Assembly (NCBI RefSeq): GCF_001307295.1
Contig: NZ_CP012700.1
Coordinates: 747,001 to 811,000 of the forward strand
Length of the DNA stretch: 64,000 nucleotides
Direction of reading: 5' to 3'
From: Sphingopyxis macrogoltabida
Lineage (GTDB): Bacteria; Pseudomonadota; Alphaproteobacteria; Sphingomonadales; Sphingomonadaceae
In this document: one piece after another, positions 9,501-15,530 of the stretch
How positions within the stretch are numbered: the first letter of the stretch is position 1
Layout: the number at the start of each line of letters is the position of its first letter
Translations under genes and position numbers: made by a program
The notes under the pieces: generated by a model
What the model was told of the DNA's origin: nothing
The model's database searches: none
The model's input: the letters and a program-made list of their open reading frames with translations, nothing else

Positions 9501-10679
9501 CTGTACCGAGATGCGGCCGACATGCGCGAAGTCGGGCGTGTCGAGGATCGGCGGCAGGATTTCGCTCAATGGCCGGCCGGTAAAGGCGCCGCTGGCATGC
9601 GCGACGACGTCGCTGAGGAAGAGCGTGTCGTTGACGGTGATATCGGCCGTGCCGGTCGCGACGGGCGCCGCCGCGAATTCGCCGTCGACGATATTATAAC
9701 CCGCCGACAAACGCACCGCGCCGTCGGGATCGACCTGCGCCGAGAGCGCGTCTTCGTAACCGATCTGGCCCGACACCAGCATCGTTACCGCGTCGTTCTT
9801 CGGAATCGCGACCATATAGATGCGGTTCTGGTCGGTATCGCCCTGCTGGTGCGCCGGGCCCGTCGTCACGCCGCTGTGGGTGATGACGTCGCCATCGGCG
9901 GCGCCGACGGTGACGTTGATGTCGAACAGGCCGTTGTTGATGCTGATGTCGGCCTGTTCGGCCGCGACATAAGCGGTCGATCCGTCGGTGCGCACCCGGC
10001 CGCGCTGGACGATGCGCGGCGCGACCAGCGCGACATAGCTGCCGCCCGGATTGCCGGGGGTAAGGGCGTTGATCGTTGCGGTCGGCGCGATCTCGACCGT
10101 CGATGTGCTCGCGACGCCGCGGAATCGGATTTCCCCGCCCGGCCCGAACAGGCCGCCCGTCGTGTCGATTTCGTTCGCGGTCAGCAGCAGGCTGCCGACG
10201 TTGATTGCGGCCCCATTGCCGATCAATATGCCGCCGGCGTTATAGAACCAGATATTGCCGCCGCGTGGTCCCGAGGTCGACCCGACATAGCTGTTCACTG
10301 CGCCGTTGAGCGCAATCTGATCACTGATCGCGGCGCCCGACCCCGAAATGAAACGGTTGAGGACGGTATATCCCGCGGCATCGCCGACGAAGTTCAGCGT
10401 GTTCCCCGACGGCAGGAAATCGATCACGCCATCGACCGGCGTGTTCGATGGTGTCCAGTTGATGATCGTTTGATCGCCGGCGACATTGACCGTCGACGGG
10501 TTTGCACCGGTGCCGTTCGTCGCGCCGGACGGCAGCGTGATGACCGTCCCCGACCCCGCGACCTGCGCAGCGCTTGGCCCGCCATGGGCAAGCGCGATCA
10601 GGCTGGCGGCGATGGCGCAGCTTTCGAGCAGGCGCTTTCTGCCATGGCGGACCGGCGACGGGGTGGAGATGGCACGCAT
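570..10679 (-). CDS. Giant filamentous-haemagglutinin-like two-partner secretion exoprotein (TpsA)
   Basis: This is a surface or secreted adhesin-like protein of about 3369 residues. The frame is open from a GTG at 10706, but a GAGG sits 9 nt before the ATG at 10679, so I place the start there. A signal peptide (Arg/Lys, hydrophobic stretch, ending SAAQ) leads into a haemagglutination-activity/TPS domain (INW, NFVG, GGNIWFYNAGGILIG, ANEID). Residues about 480-1450 carry degenerate Gly-rich beta-helix repeats of the type GGxGxGGTATI; the later half has AGDDI-type repeats including a long internal duplication. Two cysteines (CLIANTGAC) lie about 75 residues from the acidic C-terminus. The TpsB partner gene is directly upstream. 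Assignment to the TPS family is firm; the ligand is unknown. Confidence 0.93.
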   Translation of the reverse strand: MRAISTPSPVRHGRKRLLESCAIAASLIALAHGGPSAAQVAGSGTVITLPSGATNGTGANPSTVNVAGDQTIINWTPSNTPVDGVIDFLPSGNTLNFVGDAAGYTVLNRFISGSGAAISDQIALNGAVNSYVGSTSGPRGGNIWFYNAGGILIGNGAAINVGSLLLTANEIDTTGGLFGPGGEIRFRGVASTSTVEIAPTATINALTPGNPGGSYVALVAPRIVQRGRVRTDGSTAYVAAEQADISINNGLFDINVTVGAADGDVITHSGVTTGPAHQQGDTDQNRIYMVAIPKNDAVTMLVSGQIGYEDALSAQVDPDGAVRLSAGYNIVDGEFAAAPVATGTADITVNDTLFLSDVVAHASGAFTGRPLSEILPPILDTPDFAHVGRISVQGNATFIGDASTTITVDANRSVNATGDLIIQTGAAGGVPGTVNVNVDGGQISASNLSILADGAVDAATGDSRGGTAALIVSNGGSASAVGTVTVSANGIAGRDTAGIGGDGTGGTATITVTGSNLSTGVASRVVGNNIVAAADGVGGGLEDGGSGIFTASDQGGNGTGGAATISVQDGASLTATDGSATASASGSGQVGNIQSGDGTGGTARIEVAGAASVFDTLTTTIDAFGAGGGGISDIVIGTIPSQGGGSGQGGSATLSIAGDATTAINPGATSLNVSGSGGGAVGAENVAGGNAVGGIATIEASGLVAVTFPSLTVTADGVSGGASSPSLLTGQSGNATGGTINVTADNGATLNVDTDLQLLAAGIVAFSENLGSGLGGNVTVSAEDAGTIDVAGAIGIDVSGGGFGTSISESGGSGTGGTVNLLAARSGVLTASRYDVLASGLTANVRGTGGPAQGGFVNIEATAGGSIAATDVSLGTIIDASALSGISADGSIAGGGTIQITAGGGSIDFNATTILQASGVSGGATNPGSSTTGNGGFIQIQVLDDPTGPSSIAFDTLQGGADGLTAVDVESAPGFEQSAGDGQGGTMAISVAGGTFTANAINVTADGYGGDVGTGSGTGRGGTASYRQTGGTAAVGGMAISANGFGGSAPDVSGQGLGGNATIDLLGGTLTGGDVVASAVGLGGAGAMGNNFDPAATVPSGSGGEGQGGTATITIDGATVDVGTLAASATGVGGTGGIFASVSFGDPPGNGGDGGTGLGGTATIDIVAGTVTSGSIVADAAGIGGEGGNVFASSSSGVPVGTGVGGNGGEGRGGVATIDFSVLPTVAGEIASGAVGIGGNGGGGFSGGNGGLGTGGLAQAIVTGFDAGALAVAVDSSAFGGTGADGSNGEGGRGGDARGGTARVEATGAGASATVGQVNFVTDGVGGNGGSGSIPFGATPAVAPRGGDGGTGEGGALEVVSSGGATVLLGPDTSGTVALGSRGTGGNAGNGSAAAFPDGSQGGDGGNGGGAIGGTVHLLANGGTITSNGVAVDITVDGTAGISGSGGAGTGTGAGGAGGSSNGTTGGRVSFEAFSNPGEVGQIALGATTIAANGDSAGRIEMRAEGNIAMTSLSAEALGLAPPTNLDTDTASTGIFMSVYGDAGAITTTGAMSLTTDSSLGVYAQAAGTLVAGGDLTIQAADEVDIRHDFRTGTAPTIAAGGAMSINAAVSIRAQTDSLLSAGTSLLLNAYASNGGINVDGIEAGTSTLILSQNVARVGSSTSGDDLTVNSFLIDVGSANAGDDISIIGNNLTLGTLTTDGSGLDSELDGSNIYLGSTAATTVVHAEANNDFTAVVGNFQTGLNSIITGGDIIVNSPGAVDLGNSTAGGFVSVNGQSIAFNAIDAGSTVFLTATGTVPGAAGISGVSIDAGDNISLNATQIGITGTVTSGASIVANGSAGSVAIGTANAADTVFIEATSDINGAYNGFRGVSLNAGGDVAGSASATGFESSSSGTPIAASVFVDAGGDVTLTSGNAAGMYGVNAGGSATLTGVSAGEDLLVRAGTTANLTNLAAGDDLTVQAPGTITAAGLLTTGTGPDNQSIDYSTGFDIITASPDGSNIVLTSTGGNVAANSANAFDNLTVSAAGTLSSTGLLQSGLVTSLTGSLVNLTAVTAGTDIGVNSSGAVSATGALAAGHDVTVVAATNVNIAELDAGDDVSVDAGSTARIGAAYSYGTGLDNEGNGSNIGVTAGGALTFTGVAQSAGNVTLQGPSVSTAAIDAAGDVGITATAGDIVANGDVSGFRIALDAAGDIDHAAGSRLDAGFTLRLDAGGDIATGAASSIDDMVFTAGGAISGGALTSNRNILLFGGGPLTLTGDADAGLALRIEASEVELGGIAIDAGELGITATSGGVHSTGALNVNGPVTVVGAGAVEMTGDMIVPSAINIRGTSVTVGNVAGADSISLIATAGAVNSAGTLDAGRNIFISTTDGGSFNRMVAGDDIAINGSGDIDIAFMNATGDNPDGEEIGSNVGINLTAGNVFVAHGEAADDYVVNATSFRTGLNSIITGGNIDVTTAGASDLGNSTASGSITVNAQSIAFNTLDAGATINLTANGTAAGAEGIDGATAIAGSDISMNGNSITITDSVAGAANFFATASGGTVAVARADVSGTISIFANGNLTGTYVAGGNILLDSAANITASANANGGNLFVDAAGNATLTDSSADRMFGVNAGQAVSVTAGTAGEDLLAIAGTAANLSDVTAGDDITVRANGAITAQGVRTTGAGADTGALFYSTTGGFTIASGEGTSATDGADIVMASASGAINAGGLSAGDDILLTAATALTLDGATTLGLGVTGGDSSIRTQSASAVLGDLAAASDVAVNAAGAVAVNSPSTAGRDVIINAASANIATLTNPAGDPVDTLAGGRDLSIQTAGAIAGGSMRAGRDLTLSSGSTIDVARAATGAGGTLSLDAAAGIAAAALNGGGATGLTSGNGAIVIGNLASAGPVTAIGDSVTIDGSGNLIFSQLQTDTGDARITTSGNLAITTGTVAGEARLSAGGNLAVSQLDAGNAILASNDTMTLGNVTADDILSATAQSLLTANGTVTGRTMSLASADIAVASAGRVGTGTTESLELRNIDNRVQTFIGGTGTQNGYHIDADELTRVYGAEIRIFAPAVDRSGGRFIGTVPPDVVIDDFTMTAGSATSNLGANGSLTIATPGTARVVGDVALTGMGDNNALNIFADQSLEIILGEASIRLLGSSSSAPAGRLNLASEDVIVATLAAIDDVAAASSTDAIEDRLAQNDGITSDEGALFAGGINVGVSGGFYVQNSGGSDFGERRGLTFGALGLNVDTAGPDTRIVINGVHLGPSGQVTGLDTIPLLTINGIASGQAPTDAFDQRSRFNGCLIANTGACLAIPEPEYHNSFPVQDVIEEEVDDDGDDGITLPQSLITMRDLDPLTGEPLLDDPVTGAGNDDLWTPTTDTQQP
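2575..3385 (-). repeat. Internal duplication in TpsA, downstream copy
   Basis: This coding block runs from the motif TGLNSIITGG to the region ending ADIVMAS. It matches the block at about 4660-5490 in motif order: TGLNSIITGG, DLGNSTA, QSIAFN, NLFVDA, GVNAG, AGEDLL, TAAGDD-like and TTGxG. The two blocks lie about 2.1 kb apart, which indicates a duplication within the beta-helix shaft. Boundaries are approximate. Confidence 0.7.
4660..5490 (-). repeat. Internal duplication in TpsA, upstream copy
   Basis: This is the partner of the block at about 2575-3385. It contains TGLNSIITGG, DLGNSTAGG, QSIAFNAIDAG, SVFVDAGG, GVNAGG, AGEDLL and AAGDDLT in the same order and similar spacing. The copies have diverged at protein level, so the duplication is not recent. 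Boundaries are approximate. Confidence 0.7.
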
Positions 10680-10707
10680 GGCAGTCATCCTCGATGTAAA
10701 ATTCACG

Positions 10708-12522
10708 TCAGCGCGCCCGCACGCCGAATTGGGTCGTCAGCGAAACCAGCAAGCGCGGGTCGGGCCGTTCGGTCAGGAAGCCGGCCCGGTTGAGCGGCAC
10801 CGCGAGGGTCACGTCGACGCGCGCAAGAGCGCCATAGGCGACCCGCAGGCCGCCGCCGGCCGAATAGAGTTTCTGCGGATTGAGGCCCGCGAAGGCGCGA
10901 TCCTTGTTCCATACCCAGCCGGCGTCGAAAAAGGCGAAGGGCTGGAATGCGAAGCTTTTGGTATTAGCGGGAACGAACGAGCCGTAGCGCGCCTCGAGCG
11001 CGATCCCGACGCCGCTGTCGCCGATGATCGTGCCGGGGTCGAAGCCGCGTCCGACGGTGAAATTGCCGCCCGAAAATTCCTCATAGGAGAGGAGCGGATC
11101 GCTTGCCCATTGCGCGCGCGGCGCCGCGGCCAGCGTGAACAATTTTGTCGGCCGCCATTCGGCGTTGGCGTTGGCGCGGACGAGGAAAGCGTCGGGCTTG
11201 CCCTCGATACGGGTCAGCGGCACGCGGCCGGGCAGGAAACAGGCGGCACCGGTCGGGCCGCAATCCTTGCTCGCGCCGAGCGCGTTCAGTCCCTGCCGCG
11301 CTTCGACCGACGTGGCGAAGGAAAACCGCGGCTCGGCGGGGCTGTATCCGTTGCGGCCGGCGATCGATGCCGCGTCGATCCAGCCGGCGTCGGCGCGCAG
11401 GTTGAGGACGCGCAGCCGGTCGCGGTTGATCGGCACGGGGCCGAGCCCGATGTCCTGGTCGATGATGTCGATGCCGCCGGCCAAGGTCAGGCGCCGCGCC
11501 TGCGTCAGGATCAGAGGATAGGCGGCGAAGAGGCTGACGATCTGGGTGTTCGACTTGATCGGCAAGCCGGCGATGTCGGGACGGGTCCAGGCATACGTAT
11601 AGTTGGCGCCGAAGCGCAGCCCGTCGCCGCCGACACGAAATTCGTGCGCCAGCTGCAAGACCTTCTGTTCCTTGGGATCGCCGCTGACATAAAAGCTCGC
11701 GGTGGTCAGGTCGCCCAGGCCGGTCAGCCCGGCAAAACGGACGCGCGCGACACCCCCCCAGCGGCCGACGTCGTGCGATCCGAAATTCTGGATATTGGCG
11801 TCGAACATCACCGGCGTCCGCGCCACCGTGACCTCGCCGACGACCTCGCCGGGCGCGCTGCCCGGGCGCAGCGTCAGTCGGGCGTCCATTCCGGGAATGT
11901 CGCGCGCGAGCAGCAGATAGCGTTCGGCATCGACGATGTTGAACACCGGCTGATCGTCGAGCCGCGACAGGTAACGCTGGAGCAGCCCCTCGTTGGCGCC
12001 GGCATCGCCGCGGACCTCGATGCGCGTCATGCGTGCGGCGAGAATGTCGAGGCGGACGACGCCGTCGTCGATCGTCTGGGGCGGCACGCGGACTGCCGCA
12101 AGATAGCCGCGGCTGCGCAGCATGGTCGCGGCGCGATCACGAATATCGCACACCACCGACACCGGCAGCTCCTGGCCGACGCGGTCGGACCAGCTTGCGT
12201 CGAGCATCGCCGGGTCGATCCCGTCGACGGACGAGAATTGCACGCTGCGAAGCGTGATGCGGACGTTCGAAAATTCGGGATTGGCGAGCGGGCAGGGCGC
12301 GCGCTCGATACTGTCGTCGGCGGAGACGATCTGTTCGCCGGGAGGCACGGCGGGGGGCAGCACCGGCTGCTGGATTTCCTCGCGCGTCGGGATTTGCGGC
12401 GTCGCCTGCGCCTGCGCCTGCGCTGCGCCGGGAACAACGGCGGCCGCCAGTGCCGCCGAGCCGGTCAGAACGGCTCTTAACCGCCGGCAACCGGCTTTCC
12501 CCTGATCCCCCAGATACCCCAT
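10708..12522 (-). CDS. TpsB outer-membrane transporter, ShlB/FhaC/HecB family
   Basis: This is a POTRA-bearing 16-strand beta-barrel that secretes and folds the neighbouring TpsA. It has a signal peptide ending GAAQAQA, two POTRA-like domains (about residues 85-165 and 165-245) and a barrel to the C-terminus. The diagnostic loop-6 motif appears as VGRGF (about 490-495). The length of about 604 residues is usual for the family. Three starts are possible (GTG 12528, ATG 12525, ATG 12522); AAGGGG lies 5 nt before 12522. The stop is at 10708, and the tpsA frame begins within a few bases, so translation is probably coupled. A 168-bp gap upstream may hold its own promoter. Confidence 0.93.
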   Translation of the reverse strand: MGYLGDQGKAGCRRLRAVLTGSAALAAAVVPGAAQAQAQATPQIPTREEIQQPVLPPAVPPGEQIVSADDSIERAPCPLANPEFSNVRITLRSVQFSSVDGIDPAMLDASWSDRVGQELPVSVVCDIRDRAATMLRSRGYLAAVRVPPQTIDDGVVRLDILAARMTRIEVRGDAGANEGLLQRYLSRLDDQPVFNIVDAERYLLLARDIPGMDARLTLRPGSAPGEVVGEVTVARTPVMFDANIQNFGSHDVGRWGGVARVRFAGLTGLGDLTTASFYVSGDPKEQKVLQLAHEFRVGGDGLRFGANYTYAWTRPDIAGLPIKSNTQIVSLFAAYPLILTQARRLTLAGGIDIIDQDIGLGPVPINRDRLRVLNLRADAGWIDAASIAGRNGYSPAEPRFSFATSVEARQGLNALGASKDCGPTGAACFLPGRVPLTRIEGKPDAFLVRANANAEWRPTKLFTLAAAPRAQWASDPLLSYEEFSGGNFTVGRGFDPGTIIGDSGVGIALEARYGSFVPANTKSFAFQPFAFFDAGWVWNKDRAFAGLNPQKLYSAGGGLRVAYGALARVDVTLAVPLNRAGFLTERPDPRLLVSLTTQFGVRAR

Positions 12523-12696
12523 CATCACCCCTTGCGTACGATTGCCCGCGCGATCGCTCGCGACGTGCCAATTCCAAAGCGCTGCCGACGATGCGCCAAC
12601 GCGAAATTATCGACCCAAGGAAAGGACTTACCGCTCAACCCGGCGGCTGATTCGGCTGTTATCAGATGCCCCCCGTCCGTTCAATGGGCCGAATGC

Positions 12697-13455
12697 TCAA
12701 CCTCCCGCCGTATCGCCTTCGGACATCGCGTCGACGAGCCGGTTGAGCTGCGACGAACAACCCTTGGCGACCAGCATGTCGACCGATCCCTCGACGGTGT
12801 CGGGAACGCTGTCCATCTGCGCAAAGCGCACTCGCACCGGCGTCGGCAGACCCGCGCCCGACAGGCGATATTCCACGCCATATTGGACGGGCATGACGTC
12901 GGTCGGCCATTTGCGGAAATTGGCGCCGTTGACGAGCGCGACCTTTTCGATCTTGCCCGCCTGCTCGATGGTCAGCAGCTCTTCGGTATCCATGGTCGGG
13001 CGCCAGAGCAGCAGGGTCGCGGGATCGGCGACGCAGAAAGTGCCGCCTTCGCGATAGTCGAGATACCAGAGGTTGGGCGCGCGGATATCAGTCACGACCG
13101 GATTGTCGCCCCGTGTCGCCCCGCCGCGCGAGCGCATCGTCGGGCTCTTGGCGATCATCCGCGTCACCGTCGTGCCCATCGACTGGCTGACCTGAACGGT
13201 GCCGGTCGCGCCGAAGGTCCCCGGACCCGACAGGGTGCGGGTCTTCCCAGCCTGCATCAGCACGACCCTGTCGCCGTTGACGAGCGTCACCTTGTCGGTC
13301 GACTTCAATTTCGTCCCGGTCGGATATTTGCTGGCCGACGGACCGGTCGAGCGCACGACCATCGACTGGGCGGCAGCGGTGCCGGCAACCGCGACCGCCA
13401 TGATCGCGGCGGCGGCCATCCCCAGGCGGCGCATCGGCAGGTCAGGAAAGGACAT
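12697..13455 (-). CDS. Secreted protein of unknown function in the CHAT/TPS cluster
   Basis: A 252-residue protein with a signal peptide (hydrophobic segment about residues 8-28, ending GTAAAQS; the second Met at residue 8 is a plausible alternative start). After it comes a beta-rich stretch with TGTKLKSTDKVTLVNGDRV and TLSGPGTF, which reads like a FecR/SH3-type domain, but this is only an impression. A single Cys in the middle and one near the C-terminus could form a disulfide. Its start overlaps the end of the cyclase gene by 14 nt, so the two are translationally coupled. Context suggests a periplasmic helper of the sensor, the CHAT protein or the secretion pair. I do not recognise a named family with confidence. 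Confidence 0.75.
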   Translation of the reverse strand: MSFPDLPMRRLGMAAAAIMAVAVAGTAAAQSMVVRSTGPSASKYPTGTKLKSTDKVTLVNGDRVVLMQAGKTRTLSGPGTFGATGTVQVSQSMGTTVTRMIAKSPTMRSRGGATRGDNPVVTDIRAPNLWYLDYREGGTFCVADPATLLLWRPTMDTEELLTIEQAGKIEKVALVNGANFRKWPTDVMPVQYGVEYRLSGAGLPTPVRVRFAQMDSVPDTVEGSVDMLVAKGCSSQLNRLVDAMSEGDTAGG

Positions 13456-15526
13456 AGCTTTCTCCTTTTTCGGTCTTGTTCAGGCGTTCGATCAGGAACA
13501 GGACGGATGCATCCTGATCCTCTTCTTTCGCCAATGCTGTGGCGCAGGTCACATAAGCGTCCTTATCGCCCGCGGCGTGCGCAGCGACAAGCGCGGCGAT
13601 GCGGGCGCGGCGTTCGGGCGACAGGTCGGGGCGCGGGGTGAAGGTATCGACCGGCTGGGCGCGGCCGCGCAGCGTCACCCGCCCCATCGGCACCAGATCG
13701 TCGCGGCCGGACCGTGCGGCGGCTTCGGCCGAAATCAGCACCCCCGTCTTCAGGCTCTTGTTCGCGGCCTCGAGCCGCGAGGCGGTGTTCATGCTGTCGC
13801 CGAGCGCGGTGTACTGGATGCGTCCTTCGCCGCCGAAATTGCCGACGATCGCGTCGCCGACGTGAAGGCCGACGCGCGTCATTCCCAGTGGCGGCACGCC
13901 TTCGGCGAGATCGACGCGGAACTTCTCGCCCGCCTCGTACATCGCCAGCGCCGCTGCCGCAGCGCGCGTCCCGTCGTCGGGGCGGCTGAGCGGTGCGCCC
14001 CAGAAGGCGACGATCGCGTCGCCGACGAACTTGTCGATCGTCCCGCCATGGTCGAGCACGATGTCCGACAAGCGGTCGAGATACGCGTTGAGCAAGCGCG
14101 CCACGGTCTCCGGCGTCGTCGCATGGCTCAATTTGGTGAAGCCTTCGAGGTCGGTGAAGACGCAGAAGATGTTGCGCCGCTCGCCGTGCAGAGATAATTG
14201 GTCGGGGTCGCGCATGATCTGCGCCGCGACGTCGGCGGGCAGATATTTGCCGAGCGCCGACTGTGCAAAGGCGCGCTGGCGCGATCCGACGGTGCGCGCC
14301 GCCGTGCCGACCGAAGCATAGCCGAGCAACCAGCCGAGCGCCCAGCCGAACGCGGGGAGGGTGGTGGTGTCGAACCCCTGCCGTTGCAGCCAGAAGGGCG
14401 CGACGATGAAAAAGGCCATCTGCGCGAGGAAGGCGAAGATGACCCAGCGCGGCCGCATGTCGATCAGGCTGGTCAGCCCGCCGGCGGCGACGACGAGGAT
14501 GGCGAGCGCCCACAGCATCGGCGACGACAGCGGCGTCGCCCACGCTCCGTCGAGCTGCTGCGCGAGCATCAGGGCGTGCACCTCCAGCCCGATCATCGTT
14601 TCGTGCTGGCCGGTCAGCGGATTGATGAAGCGGCTGAGCGGGGTGTTGAACTGATCGGTATCGATGATGTCGCCGCCGATCAGGACATAGCGGTCCTTGA
14701 CCAGATCGGCGAAACCGGCCCGCGTTTCGGCATCCATCGGCACCGCGAAGGCATCGATCGGGATGTTCGCGAACACCGGTTCTTCCTGACCTTCGGCAGC
14801 GCGGGCGGGAAGCAGGTAGCGAATATTGCCCTGATAGTTCGCATGCGCCGCGTCGACCGGCGCGAGCGCATTGGCCATCAGCGGCGGCAGCTTCTTCGGC
14901 CGGTCGGGCCACTTTCGGATCACGCTGTCGTCATCGGTGCGGAACAGGACGCTCGTCGGCCGTGTCTTCGCCGTCCGTACATCGGCATGCCACGCTTCGA
15001 GGAACTTCTGCTGTTCATAGAAGATGGTGTTCGGATTGCTCTCCTGCTCGACATAGGCGAGCCAGGTCGGCGTTTTCATCGCACGGAGCTGCGTTTTCAA
15101 CAGGTCGTCGTCGGGGCGCGGCGAATCGAACAATATGTCGATGCCGATCGCCTTTGCGCCCATCTGGTCGAGATTGCCGAGCGCGTTGGCGAGCAAGGTC
15201 CGGTCGAGCGGCGAACGGATGCCCGTGTTGAACAATGTCTCGTCATTATAGGTGATCATGACGATGCGCTTGTCCTGTCCGACATGCGGCGCCATCGCGG
15301 TCGCACGCGCGTCGTAAAGCGCGCGTTCGGCGGCGTTGATCAGCGGCATCTGCCAGCTCGACCGCGCGATCAGCACCGCCGCGAGCAGGAACAGGCCGAG
15401 CACGACCATCCGCCACGGGCCGAGTTGTCGCACGAGCTGGCGGACGCGCTTGCGCAGCGGCACCGCGGCCGGCCGGTCGGCCGGCGCCGCGATTTCGGAC
15501 GCGGGTGCGGTCACGGTCGTCGCCAT
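13442..15526 (-). CDS. CHASE2 sensor domain - class III adenylate cyclase
   Basis: A 694-residue membrane receptor that should make cAMP in response to an extracytoplasmic signal. One membrane helix (residues 39-57) is followed by a periplasmic CHASE2 domain (about 60-330; GIDILFDSPRPDDDL is typical), then three helices (about 337-355, 361-380, 388-406). A cyclase domain occupies about 450-620. The metal-binding aspartates are D459 (FTDLEGF) and D503 (VGDAIVAFWG), the adenine-specifying residues are K499 and D577, and the transition-state pair is N580 and R584, so the domain looks active and ATP-specific. The gene starts 4 nt after the CHAT gene and overlaps the next gene by 14 nt. Confidence 0.92.
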   Translation of the reverse strand: MATTVTAPASEIAAPADRPAAVPLRKRVRQLVRQLGPWRMVVLGLFLLAAVLIARSSWQMPLINAAERALYDARATAMAPHVGQDKRIVMITYNDETLFNTGIRSPLDRTLLANALGNLDQMGAKAIGIDILFDSPRPDDDLLKTQLRAMKTPTWLAYVEQESNPNTIFYEQQKFLEAWHADVRTAKTRPTSVLFRTDDDSVIRKWPDRPKKLPPLMANALAPVDAAHANYQGNIRYLLPARAAEGQEEPVFANIPIDAFAVPMDAETRAGFADLVKDRYVLIGGDIIDTDQFNTPLSRFINPLTGQHETMIGLEVHALMLAQQLDGAWATPLSSPMLWALAILVVAAGGLTSLIDMRPRWVIFAFLAQMAFFIVAPFWLQRQGFDTTTLPAFGWALGWLLGYASVGTAARTVGSRQRAFAQSALGKYLPADVAAQIMRDPDQLSLHGERRNIFCVFTDLEGFTKLSHATTPETVARLLNAYLDRLSDIVLDHGGTIDKFVGDAIVAFWGAPLSRPDDGTRAAAAALAMYEAGEKFRVDLAEGVPPLGMTRVGLHVGDAIVGNFGGEGRIQYTALGDSMNTASRLEAANKSLKTGVLISAEAAARSGRDDLVPMGRVTLRGRAQPVDTFTPRPDLSPERRARIAALVAAHAAGDKDAYVTCATALAKEEDQDASVLFLIERLNKTEKGESYVLS

Positions 15527-15530
15527 CGTC

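Noticed and set aside
7515..10793. Plus-strand open frame of 1092 codons inside the tpsA region
   Set aside because: It is antisense to tpsA, has a Arg/Asp/Gly-rich composition with no domain, and arises from the GC-rich codons of the real gene.
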